Source of the DNA: DYJE01 sp964637565
GTDB taxonomy: Bacteria > Desulfobacterota > Desulfobacteria > Desulfobacterales > Desulfolunaceae
Direction of reading: 5' to 3'
Length of the DNA: 64,000 nt
Assembly (NCBI GenBank): GCA_964637565.1
Contig: CAZWTY010000011.1
Span: forward strand, 1 to 64,000
Shown here: in pieces, positions 36,982-44,926 of the stretch
Layout: the number at the start of each line of letters is the position of its first letter
Position numbering within the stretch: position 1 is the stretch's first letter
The notes under the pieces: model-generated
Database searches by the model: none
The model's input: the letters and a program-made list of their open reading frames with translations, nothing else
Told to the model about the DNA's origin: nothing
Translations under genes and position numbers: made by a program

Positions 36982-38199
36982 ATGAATTTCATCTACAAAG
37001 CCATCGACCCTTCAGGCAGGGAAATGAAAGGGAACATCAAAGCCGCCTCTCCCCAGGAAGCCGAACAGCTCATCGGCAACATGGGGTTGATTCCCATTCA
37101 TGTCCGTCAAGGGAAGGAAGGGCGAGCCGAGTTCAGTTTTTCCGATCTGACTGAACGTCTGAATCCCGTCCGTCCTGAGGATCTGGTAATTTTCACCAAG
37201 CAGTTCAGGACCATGATCAAGGCCGGGGTCAACATTCTCCGGATTCTCGATATCCTTGTGGAGCAAACGGAAAACGTCCGGCTGAAAAAAACCATCCGCA
37301 CGATCCGGAAAGACTTGAGCGAAGGAACCAGCATCAACGAGGCGTTCGCCAGACATTCCGACGTGTTTTCACCTCTTTACGTCAGCATGATCGAGGCCGG
37401 TGAAGTAAGCGGATCTTTGCCGGATATCCTGGAGAGGCTGATCTACATCATCGAACATGAAAACAAGATCAAGGCGGATATCAAGTCGGCCCTGAGGTAT
37501 CCGGCCATTGTGGTGATGACGCTGGTTGCGGCCTTTTTTATCCTGTTGACCTTTGTCATTCCAAAGTTTGTCACGATTTTCAAGAAGGCGGGGATCAATC
37601 TTCCCCTGCCGACCAAAATTTGTCTGTTGCTGTACAATTTTCTCCATGATTTCTGGTATCTCCTGCTGGCCGGAGTTGTTTTTGGAGGTTTTGCGATTTA
37701 CATGTACGTCAGAACGGACCAGGGACGTTTTGTCAGGGACAGCCTGGTTCTGGCTCTGCCCATTGTGGGGCCCCTTTTCATCAAATCGGTGATGTCAAGG
37801 TTCAGCAGCGTATTCGCCATTCTTCTTTCAAGCGGTGTGGCGATCCTGAGCTCTCTGGATGTGCTCGCTAAAACCATTGGAAATTCAGCGATCACCCGGC
37901 AATTCCAGATGATATCCGGAAAACTGGAAGAAGGGCAGGGCATGGCCGTTCCTCTCAGATCGGCCAAGTACTTTACGCCCATGGTGATCAACATGGTCGC
38001 CATCGGTGAAGAGGCTGGAACGCTTGACGAAATGCTGAAGGAGGTGGCGGTTCATTACGACGACGAGGTGGAGTATGCGGTAAAGGGGCTTTCCGAAGCC
38101 ATAGGCCCCTTGTTGACTGTGGGTCTGGCCGCGGTGGTGGGCTTTTTCGCCCTGGCCATTTTTCTGCCCATGTGGGATCTGACCAAAATGGTCAAATAG
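36982..38199 (+). CDS. Pilus inner-membrane platform protein, GspF/PilC/MshG family
   Basis: A 405-residue polytopic protein with duplicated T2SF domains (about 65-190 and 270-390). The first carries FTKQFRTMIKAGVNILR, the second SRFSSVFAILLSSGVAI, and each is followed by GEVSGSLPDIL- or GEEAGTLDEML-type loops. Three to four transmembrane helices fall near 165-185, 215-235 and 370-395. Start is ATG 36982 with GGAG upstream, giving the family N-terminus MNFIYKAID; GTG 36967 is the alternative. Confidence 0.92.
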   Translation: MNFIYKAIDPSGREMKGNIKAASPQEAEQLIGNMGLIPIHVRQGKEGRAEFSFSDLTERLNPVRPEDLVIFTKQFRTMIKAGVNILRILDILVEQTENVRLKKTIRTIRKDLSEGTSINEAFARHSDVFSPLYVSMIEAGEVSGSLPDILERLIYIIEHENKIKADIKSALRYPAIVVMTLVAAFFILLTFVIPKFVTIFKKAGINLPLPTKICLLLYNFLHDFWYLLLAGVVFGGFAIYMYVRTDQGRFVRDSLVLALPIVGPLFIKSVMSRFSSVFAILLSSGVAILSSLDVLAKTIGNSAITRQFQMISGKLEEGQGMAVPLRSAKYFTPMVINMVAIGEEAGTLDEMLKEVAVHYDDEVEYAVKGLSEAIGPLLTVGLAAVVGFFALAIFLPMWDLTKMVK

Positions 38200-38261
38200 A
38201 TGAAAGACAAACACCGTGCCTGTCGCGGTGTCCATGCGCTTAAACGTGAAAATAACAACCC

Positions 38262-38277
38262 GTGTCCTTCGGGACAC
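38262..38277 (+). promoter_or_regulatory. UUCG stem-loop before the major prepilin gene
   Basis: GTGTCC-TTCG-GGACAC forms a very stable 6-bp hairpin with a UUCG tetraloop, 25 bases before the GGAGG of the prepilin gene and with no T-run after it. It probably protects or processes the mRNA so that pilin is made in excess over the machinery; a weak terminator is the alternative. Confidence 0.6.
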
Positions 38278-38301
38278 ACCAAACACACCATCTGGAGGAA
38301 A

Positions 38302-38685
38302 ATGATGAAACGACATGTGTTGAAAGATCAACGTGGTTTTACCCTGGTCGAAATTATCGCTGTGCTGATTCTTCTGGGCATCCTGGCCGCCGTGGCCGTG
38401 CCCAAGTACATCGATTTGACGGAAAACGCGGAAGTGAAGGCCATCGATGCGGGAATCGCCGAGCTGAACGGCCGTGAAAACATGGCTTGGGGCAAGCTCA
38501 AACTTTCCGACACTTTGACTGACGCCGCTGTTATTACCGAAGTCGATGCGGCCAATCTGGGAGACGATTATTCTTGGGAAGCCGCTCCCACAGCAACCGG
38601 TGGAACACTCCAGTTTGGAAGCGCTTCCCAACCATTGACCAGAACCGCCTCGTCAGAGACGGCTCCGGGAATCTGGAAAAAGTAA
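38302..38685 (+). CDS. Type IV prepilin, MshA-like, probable major pilin
   Basis: A 127-residue prepilin with a short positively charged leader ending Arg-Gly and the cleavage context RG-FTLVEI, with Glu5 of the mature protein, then a 20-residue hydrophobic helix. The small C-terminal domain ends TAPGIWKK. GGAGG stands before two tandem ATG codons (38302, 38305); either may start. Position right after the assembly ATPase and platform gene, preceded by a stable stem-loop, suggests it is the main subunit. Only a single Cys-free domain is seen, so no disulfide D-loop. Confidence 0.88.
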   Translation: MMKRHVLKDQRGFTLVEIIAVLILLGILAAVAVPKYIDLTENAEVKAIDAGIAELNGRENMAWGKLKLSDTLTDAAVITEVDAANLGDDYSWEAAPTATGGTLQFGSASQPLTRTASSETAPGIWKK

Positions 38686-38731
38686 AGCCGCTTGGCAACT
38701 AACACAGAATGACGATTGAAACCAAAGTTCT

Positions 38732-39127
38732 ATGAAATGTTCCGGTTTGGATGAACGAGCCTTTACCCTGCTCGAAATTCTCATGGTGCTTCTGATCGTG
38801 GGATTTCTTACAGCAGCGTCACTCCACCGTTTCGATGCGGTGATGAAACGTCACAACCGCATGGTTGTGTTTGCGGCTGTGGCGGAACTGAACTGCCGGG
38901 AAACGTTGATCTGGGCCAATGAAAAACTGGCGTCCCGGGGATTTCGAAACGACAAGACGGTTTTCTCCAAACTGGATACGGACCTTGGAAAGGATTATTC
39001 CTGGAAAACACAGTCGCCCGCCATCAACGGCGGGCTGCTTGTGTTCCAGGAAAAACTTGATTTCAATCTGAAACGAATGCCGTCGAACGATACAAGCCCT
39101 GGAAAGTGGACTGCCGATGGACCCTGA
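38732..39127 (+). CDS. Prepilin paralogue with Ala at the -1 cleavage site
   Basis: A 131-residue prepilin related to the gene before it: both contain DYSW, a GGxLxF-type segment and a PG-x-W ending (TAPGIWKK and TSPGKWTA). The leader ends in Arg-Ala instead of Arg-Gly before FTLLEI, with Glu at mature position 5. Prepilin peptidases usually need Gly and tolerate Ala less well. It has one Cys (NCRET) in the mature part. It overlaps the next gene by 11 bases. Probably a minor pilin arisen by duplication. Confidence 0.82.
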   Translation: MKCSGLDERAFTLLEILMVLLIVGFLTAASLHRFDAVMKRHNRMVVFAAVAELNCRETLIWANEKLASRGFRNDKTVFSKLDTDLGKDYSWKTQSPAINGGLLVFQEKLDFNLKRMPSNDTSPGKWTADGP

Positions 39128-39539
39128 CCAAAAAATTCAGGAAGCGGGATTCACCACGGTTGAAATCATCGCCGTTCTGCTTCTTCTGGCCGTGATTACC
39201 GCCGTGATTGTTTCAAGGTATTCTACAGGTACGGTGGATGCGGCGGCCAGTGCGGACAAGCTGAAAGTCTACCTCCGCTATACCCAGATGCGCGCCATGA
39301 ATTCCGATGTGTCCTGGGGAATGAGTTTCAGCGGGACAGGTTACAGCCTGATCCGGGACATGGGCGGGACACAGACGGTTCAAACTCTGCCGGGAGAAAG
39401 CGACACGTCTGTGTCGTTGCCCGTTTCTGTTACAGGTTCTGTCCAGTTCGACACCTGGGGAAGACCTTCAGGGCTTGATTCCATCTCCCTTGGAAACGTG
39501 ACGGTGACCATCACTCCGGATACGGGGTTTATTCCATGA
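39117..39539 (+). CDS. GspH-like minor pseudopilin
   Basis: A 140-residue prepilin-like protein. The leader ends Ala-Gly before FTTVEI, followed by a hydrophobic helix and a beta-rich domain with QFDTWGRPSG, a pattern of GspH/FimT pseudopilins. It would sit in the tip or initiation complex. Start overlaps the previous gene by 11 bases and its end overlaps the next by four, which supports one translated block. Confidence 0.82.
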   Translation: MDPDQKIQEAGFTTVEIIAVLLLLAVITAVIVSRYSTGTVDAAASADKLKVYLRYTQMRAMNSDVSWGMSFSGTGYSLIRDMGGTQTVQTLPGESDTSVSLPVSVTGSVQFDTWGRPSGLDSISLGNVTVTITPDTGFIP

Positions 39540-39946
39540 ATGACAGCCGGGGCATGACCCTTGTGGAAATATTGGCCGGGCTCGTGATTCTGTCCATCGT
39601 GGCCCTGGTGGCCCTGAGGTATCTTGGCACGGGCCTTACAGCCAGCGGCAACAGCGTGGCCCATGTCAGGGAACAGGAGCAGGTGGCTACGGTGATGGAA
39701 CGGATCAACGTGGAATACAGCCGACTTGAGAAGACCGATCCCGGCGCGCTGGCCACACTGAAAGCCGCCATCGGAGCCGAAGGTTCAGACCAGGACAACG
39801 AATTCGGATCGTACTCGGTCGTCAGAAACAAGTATATCGGTTTCAACGCTTCCCAGGTGGAAATTGACGACAATGTCAACCTGAATGTCCTGAAAGTCAA
39901 GGTCAAGGTCGGTTCGCGCCAGTTGGTCTCGATTTTCACGATGTAA
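39536..39946 (+). CDS. Minor prepilin, MshD-like
   Basis: A 136-residue prepilin-like protein with a very short leader ending Arg-Gly before MTLVEI, then a hydrophobic helix (about 6-26) and a small C-terminal domain. Position between GspH-like and GspJ/PilW-like genes suggests the MshD or GspI slot. Assigned by N-terminal motif and order only. Confidence 0.78.
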   Translation: MNDSRGMTLVEILAGLVILSIVALVALRYLGTGLTASGNSVAHVREQEQVATVMERINVEYSRLEKTDPGALATLKAAIGAEGSDQDNEFGSYSVVRNKYIGFNASQVEIDDNVNLNVLKVKVKVGSRQLVSIFTM

Positions 39947-39976
39947 ACCACACCCTATCCTGTGAGGGCAGGCCCC

Positions 39977-40576
39977 ATGATTTTCTTCAGCCGCAACCGT
40001 ATAAAGGGTGACCAGCGAGGTTTCACTCTGGTTGAAATCATCGTGGTGCTTCTTCTGTCATCGATCCTTGCAGCCACCACCGGCCTGATCCTGACCACCT
40101 TTGTCAAAAGCTATGTCCTTTCCAGGCAGAGTGCAGATCTCACCCAGAAAGCCCAGCTGACCCTGAAACGGCTGAAAATTGAATTTGAGCACCTCAGCGA
40201 TGTCCACACGGCCACCTCCACATCGTTGTATTATAAGGTTAAAAACGATTCAGGTGTGGAAAGTATCCGGGTCGCCGGGCTTGACGGTTCCACGGTGAAA
40301 CTGGGAGACTCTCTGCCCGCAGCAGGAGGACGCATACTCCTTGATCAGGTCCAAAACTTTACTTTGAGTTATTTTGACGAGAACGGCAATCTGGCCGGAA
40401 CAACCAACTGGTCTTCTTCCGGAAGCTGGAACAATCCGTCTTTCACCAGTCTTTACGCCATCAGGATCGATTTTACCCTGGATCATGAGTCCGGACCGAT
40501 CCCTTTTTCAACCACGATCTACCCCAGTTTCAGGACAAGCCGGATTCCGGGGCCGCTGAACTGGAACAGTCAATAA
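39977..40576 (+). CDS. Minor prepilin, MshO/PilW/GspJ-like
   Basis: A 199-residue prepilin-like protein with leader ending Arg-Gly and the context RG-FTLVEIIVVLLL, Glu5 present, and a longer C-terminal domain as in GspJ/PilW. ATG 39977 is preferred over GTG 39962 because AGG lies a suitable distance upstream. It precedes the LamG gene by nine bases, matching mshO before mshP/mshQ. Confidence 0.8.
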   Translation: MIFFSRNRIKGDQRGFTLVEIIVVLLLSSILAATTGLILTTFVKSYVLSRQSADLTQKAQLTLKRLKIEFEHLSDVHTATSTSLYYKVKNDSGVESIRVAGLDGSTVKLGDSLPAAGGRILLDQVQNFTLSYFDENGNLAGTTNWSSSGSWNNPSFTSLYAIRIDFTLDHESGPIPFSTTIYPSFRTSRIPGPLNWNSQ

Positions 40577-40585
40577 GGACCGAGG

Positions 40586-42835
40586 ATGGGTTATTTCAAT
40601 TCGTTCGATACAGGATCGAAAGCAAGGGGGAGCATCACCCTCAACCTGATCGTGATTCTTGTGATAACCGGTGTGATCGGTGTCACCCTCATGTCCCTCA
40701 CGTCCACCACCTTCATCCAGCAGATTCACAGTGATTCAGCCCAGCGTGCCGAGAGTCTGGCTGAATCAGGGTTCAGATATCTGGCGTCCCGTTACAGGCA
40801 GGCCGTTGACAACGAAAGTCGAAACGCCGTTCTGAAAGAACTCCACGGAAGAACGTTCTCTCTTTCAGACGGCGACGGTCGTTTTACCCTGGGGGTTTAT
40901 CCTTACGTCTACATGGTGAGGACAGCGGCAAACTCGGGATCAGGGCAGGTGGGGGTGGAGTTTTTCGGCTCAAAACCCGACCACATGACCATCCCTTCAA
41001 ACGGAATGATCGCTGTGCTTCTCGGTTCCAGGTACACGGTTTACAGTTACTCGTCCCTCACCGGGGACAACGTCCATTTTACCTTTGTCAATCTGGTGAA
41101 CGTTTCCGACAACTCACCCGGGCTGGATACCGCCCTGTCCGTGGGAACCACAGTTTTCCCCGTGTTCCCCTCTGAAGTCAAGGTTCTGACAAACGGGGCA
41201 GGGAACAGTCTAACCGTTCCAGGTTCCGGTTCGTTCATGCCTTCTGCCGACGGTGTTTTTGAAATCATCGGGGTGAACGGAGAACGTGTCGACGGAAACG
41301 GCGTTAAAACAAAAATTTACACCTATAAAACAAGAAACGGCAACACGCTTCAGGATATTTCAGAGTACCCGGACAACGACGCCGCCTTTTCACTGGCCCT
41401 GACAGCAACCACGAAAATTGTGGTTCATAAATCCGCTGAGATTCGATCAAAAGGGACGGTTTCTCCAGGGACCGACGCTGAAACAAACCGGGTCATGGGC
41501 CGGATGACGGCTCTCGGGTACACCCTTGAAACAGTGTCTGCCGGAGATCTGATCTACGATACGCCGGATAACAAGCTGAAAGGGCTGATCGATTCGGCCA
41601 CGGTCAACGGCGACGCCTCACTTGTGGCAGGGGGAAAGATCGGATCGGCCATGGTCTTCGATGGGGACATGGATTACATCCGCCTGGATGACCATCCGGA
41701 CCTTGATCTCAGCACGGAGGGCAGCATCGGGGCATGGATCAAAGTGACGGCCTTTGACAACAATTTTGCCGGAATCATTCGAAAAGGCGGGCTCCGGGAT
41801 GATTCGGACCTGGCCTATTCCCTTGAATTTCGGGCAGACAAAAGGATCACCCTAAAAATCGTCGGGACGACCAAGACCCTTTCCCTGGATTCGGATTCAG
41901 CCCTGTCAGCTGGTATATGGTACCATGTGGCCGGGACCTGGGGGCCAGCGGGCATGGCCATCTATGTTGACGGCATGCTGGACAGTTCCGCGGCCCAAAC
42001 ACTCGCTGTGAGGAACACCACGGGGACGGTTCAGATCGGAGCCCAGCTCGATGAGGTGTTCAATCCATCCCAGAAAAACAGGGGATTCCATGGAATCATG
42101 GATGAGGTCTTTATCTTCAACACCCAGAAAAATCTTTGTGAAATCCGTGACATCTATTCAAATCCCTGCAACGTGGGCTGTGATGCTTATGTCTATTACC
42201 CGTTTAGCGGAAACTACGAGGACGGAAGCGGGGAAGACAAGGCCGGAAACGACATTCATAACGGCACCCCATACGGCACCTCTATTTCGACCGACCGTTT
42301 CGACTGCTCTCAGTGTTCCTCTCAGTACGGATTTATTGATTATGTGATAATTCCACAGGAAGCGGATTTTGATTTAACCGAATCTTTCACCATTGCTTTT
42401 TGGGTTAAAATCAGCGCACTTTCATCGATCCTTGGCAGTGATTCATTCGTTACAAAAGGCAGCAATTCATACCGGGTGACAAAAAACAGCGGGTCCAATT
42501 CCGTAAACTTCGGTACCACCGGGCTTTCGGTAGTCAATACATCGGGCAGTGTAAATATTGGTGGAAATGTCTGGCACCATGTCGCGGTGGTGTATGACCG
42601 AGCGATTTCAGGTCCGTCCAGGAAAATAATCTATATTAATGGTGAAATGGATGTCTCCAGATCAGTCACAGGTAATCTTTCCCAGAACAACAGCAGTTTG
42701 AGATTTGGGTCAACAGGACTGTTGGTGCCATTTATCGGAAGCATCGATGATGTGGCCATCTGGAAGCGGGCACTCACCGAGGCTGAAATTCAAAACGTAG
42801 TCAAGGGGATCAGGACAGATCCGTCTCTGCCCTGA
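40586..42835 (+). CDS. MshP/MshQ-like pilin-type protein with two LamG domains
   Basis: A 749-residue exported protein. The N-terminus has a basic leader and a prepilin-like context ARG-SITLNLIVILV with a hydrophobic helix (about 15-37), then a region like PilX. Two LamG/concanavalin-like domains follow, about residues 345-515 (SALSAGIWYHVAGTW, LDEVF) and 580-735 (FTIAFWVKI, WHHVAVVYD). Vibrio MSHA loci end with mshP and a large LamG-bearing mshQ; here the two appear merged. Position 5 of the mature part is not Glu, as in PilX-type tip proteins. It is the likely adhesive tip of the pilus. Cysteine-rich NPCNVGC and CSQCSS pairs lie between the LamG domains. Confidence 0.8.
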   Translation: MGYFNSFDTGSKARGSITLNLIVILVITGVIGVTLMSLTSTTFIQQIHSDSAQRAESLAESGFRYLASRYRQAVDNESRNAVLKELHGRTFSLSDGDGRFTLGVYPYVYMVRTAANSGSGQVGVEFFGSKPDHMTIPSNGMIAVLLGSRYTVYSYSSLTGDNVHFTFVNLVNVSDNSPGLDTALSVGTTVFPVFPSEVKVLTNGAGNSLTVPGSGSFMPSADGVFEIIGVNGERVDGNGVKTKIYTYKTRNGNTLQDISEYPDNDAAFSLALTATTKIVVHKSAEIRSKGTVSPGTDAETNRVMGRMTALGYTLETVSAGDLIYDTPDNKLKGLIDSATVNGDASLVAGGKIGSAMVFDGDMDYIRLDDHPDLDLSTEGSIGAWIKVTAFDNNFAGIIRKGGLRDDSDLAYSLEFRADKRITLKIVGTTKTLSLDSDSALSAGIWYHVAGTWGPAGMAIYVDGMLDSSAAQTLAVRNTTGTVQIGAQLDEVFNPSQKNRGFHGIMDEVFIFNTQKNLCEIRDIYSNPCNVGCDAYVYYPFSGNYEDGSGEDKAGNDIHNGTPYGTSISTDRFDCSQCSSQYGFIDYVIIPQEADFDLTESFTIAFWVKISALSSILGSDSFVTKGSNSYRVTKNSGSNSVNFGTTGLSVVNTSGSVNIGGNVWHHVAVVYDRAISGPSRKIIYINGEMDVSRSVTGNLSQNNSSLRFGSTGLLVPFIGSIDDVAIWKRALTEAEIQNVVKGIRTDPSLP

Positions 42836-42856
42836 TCCTTTTTTGCCGTCAGGGCG

Positions 42857-44230
42857 TTAGTTTTTGAGGCTGTGAATCGGGGCTGGAATCCGTCCTCCGT
42901 GGCGGATGAAATGGTTTACACCGTCAGCATTTTTCACCCCGATGATGCTGGCGTGGCCAAGTAAGCCGCCGAAATGGGCTTTTTCCCCTTCTTTTTTTCC
43001 TGGAACGGGAATGATCCGGGTGGCCGTTGTCTTGGAGTTGATCATGCCCACCGCCATTTCATCGGCAATGATTCCGGCCAGGGTGTCCACCGATGTGTTA
43101 CCGGGTATGGCCACCATGTCGAGTCCAACCGAACAGACACTGGTCAGGGCTTCCAGCTTTTCGATGTTCAGGTATCCTTTTCGTGTCGCTTCCTCGATGT
43201 TGAGGTCTTCACTCACGGGAATGAACGCTCCGCTAAGTCCACCCACGTAAGAACTGGCAAAGGCCCCGCCTTTTTTAACCGCGTCGTTCAGCATGGCAAG
43301 TGCCGCCGTGCTTCCCGGAACACCGATACTCAGAAGCCCCATGCTCTGGAAAATTTCCCCCACGCTGTCGCCCACCGTGGGTGTGGGGGCCAGGGAAAGA
43401 TCCACCACCCCGAATGGTATCCCGAGGTTTTCTGCAACTTCCCGTCCGATCAGTTCTCCAACGCGTGTCACTTTGCAGGCTGTCCGCTTGATGATTTCTG
43501 CAATCCTGCCGAGGTCCGGACGGTTTTCACCCTCAAGAGCACGGTCGATGGCTTTCTTGACCACTCCGGGTCCTGAAACCCCCACGTTGATCACGGCGTC
43601 GGCCTCGCCCGTTCCCAGATAGGCTCCAGCCATGAACGGAACGTCTTCGGGGATGTTGCAGAATACACAGAGCTTGGCGCAGGCCAGTCCGTCACTGTCA
43701 CGGGTGAGATCCGCCGCTTTTTTAATGGCTTCGGCCATGAGAAGTACGGCATCCATGTTGATTCCGGCCCGTGTGGAAGCCACATTGACTGAAGAGCAGA
43801 GTCTTTGGGTGGTGGCCAGAGCCTCAGGAATCGCCTGAATCAGGGCCTTGTCGCCGTTGGCGATGCCTTTTTCCACCAGGGCCGAAAAACCGCCGATAAA
43901 ATCCACGTTCACCTCCCTGGCGATGTCATCCAGGGTTCGGGCGATGTCCACCATCTGTTCCGCTGAAAAAGCCGCGGCCACCACGGCGATGGGGCTGATG
44001 GAGATCCGTTTGTTGACCACTTCAATCCCGTATTTGTGGCCGACACGGTTGCACACCGTGACCAGGTCACGGGCGAGGGTGGTCATTTTTTTTCGGATAT
44101 TGGACTTGAAAACATCCAAATCATGGCTGGAACAGTCGGCAAGATTGATGCCGAGGGTCACGGCTCTTACGTCGAGGTGCTCGTATTTCAACATATCGAG
44201 GGTCGATATGAATTCTCTTTCGTTTAACAT
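42857..44230 (-). CDS. UPF0210/PFL-family protein
   Basis: A 457-residue protein of the UPF0210 (DUF711) family, with a glycyl radical-like barrel fold assigned to the family in the literature but no shown activity. Conserved segments such as KRISISPIAVVA, VNVGVSGPGVVK and SVCSVGLDMVAIPG are seen, and the C-terminal GRIPAP motif is present. A paired ACT-domain gene ends 13 bases upstream, the same pairing as in Streptococcus and other bacteria, which suggests a small-molecule-regulated function. No strict radical motif can be proved by eye. It converges with the pilus operon; the short 21-base gap has no strong terminator. Confidence 0.9.
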   Translation of the reverse strand: MLNEREFISTLDMLKYEHLDVRAVTLGINLADCSSHDLDVFKSNIRKKMTTLARDLVTVCNRVGHKYGIEVVNKRISISPIAVVAAAFSAEQMVDIARTLDDIAREVNVDFIGGFSALVEKGIANGDKALIQAIPEALATTQRLCSSVNVASTRAGINMDAVLLMAEAIKKAADLTRDSDGLACAKLCVFCNIPEDVPFMAGAYLGTGEADAVINVGVSGPGVVKKAIDRALEGENRPDLGRIAEIIKRTACKVTRVGELIGREVAENLGIPFGVVDLSLAPTPTVGDSVGEIFQSMGLLSIGVPGSTAALAMLNDAVKKGGAFASSYVGGLSGAFIPVSEDLNIEEATRKGYLNIEKLEALTSVCSVGLDMVAIPGNTSVDTLAGIIADEMAVGMINSKTTATRIIPVPGKKEGEKAHFGGLLGHASIIGVKNADGVNHFIRHGGRIPAPIHSLKN

Positions 44231-44243
44231 GGTCGTTTATTCC

Positions 44244-44798
44244 TTAAATGCGGTTCACCGCGTCGAAGATGTTCTTGTGTTGGATATTGAGATCAAGTCC
44301 GATATCGGAGGCCCTGCGGCGAAGTTCCTCGGAAAAGTTTTGAAAATCCACGGAAACAGGGATGTCTATTTCAAAGATCATGATGTTGCGATCCGGGTTT
44401 TCTCCACCCTGGAACACCGCTTTCAAATTGGATATGTTGACGCAGGCGTCGGCTATGGCCTTTGAGATGACAGACACAATCCCTTGTTTGTCAGGCCCCC
44501 TGGTGCTGACAATGAAGGGTTCCGTGGGAACTTTGTCGTGATCCTGGCGATCATCGTCCAGATCCTTGATGGTGATCTGGAGGTTGAAACCCGCAAGCTC
44601 CCGGTCCATGGCGCTCCGAAGAACCCCGTTATCGAGGTCAGGCGGCATGGAAACAAGACAGATTCCCGCAAATTCCGATTGAAGGATAGTCTGGGTGATA
44701 TTTTCGATATTGCACTGGTGCGTGAATAAAACACCGGAGACGCCCGCGATGATTCCCGGTCTGTCCGGGCCAATGACGGTGATAATGACTTTTTTCAT
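44244..44798 (-). CDS. Double ACT-domain regulatory protein, GcvR-like
   Basis: A 184-residue protein made of two ACT domains (about 1-80 and 92-175); the first begins VIITVIGPDRPGIIAGVSG and the second STRGPDKQGIVSVISK. Related proteins are GcvR and the single-domain UPF0237 partners of UPF0210. ACT domains bind amino acids or similar metabolites. ATG 44798 is chosen because GAGG lies before it; the frame extends further to 44852. With the UPF0210 gene it forms an operon transcribed away from the DHH-CBS gene. Confidence 0.85.
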   Translation of the reverse strand: MKKVIITVIGPDRPGIIAGVSGVLFTHQCNIENITQTILQSEFAGICLVSMPPDLDNGVLRSAMDRELAGFNLQITIKDLDDDRQDHDKVPTEPFIVSTRGPDKQGIVSVISKAIADACVNISNLKAVFQGGENPDRNIMIFEIDIPVSVDFQNFSEELRRRASDIGLDLNIQHKNIFDAVNRI

Positions 44799-44849
44799 CA
44801 GAACCTCGAAACGATTTGATATTTTCAATAATTTGCGTTTAACTTGTAG

Positions 44850-44883
44850 CACACGATGATGTGAAAGCCCACATCATCGTGTG
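44850..44883. promoter_or_regulatory. Perfect 14-bp inverted repeat between divergent genes
   Basis: CACACGATGATGTG (44850-44863) and its exact reverse complement (44870-44883) flank six bases. It lies in the 128-base gap between the ACT-domain gene and the DHH-CBS gene, where a dimeric regulator would control both. Read as RNA it would form a strong hairpin in either leader, but no T-run follows, so it is not an ordinary terminator. Confidence 0.65.
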
Positions 44884-44926
44884 TGTATCCTATGAAAAAA
44901 AGACAGTGGCGGGAGTTTTCTGAGTC

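Noticed and set aside
31033..42835. Assignment as a type II secretion system
   Set aside because: There is no gspG-like pseudopilin with the usual calcium-site features and the order with a PilM/N fusion, PilO, PilP and a LamG pilin-like end fits an MSHA-type pilus better; GspE/GspF similarity alone does not decide it.
42828..42856. Inverted repeat GCCCTGA/TCAGGGC between the LamG and UPF0210 genes
   Set aside because: The arms are short, the T-run lies in the loop and not after the stem, so I do not call a terminator.
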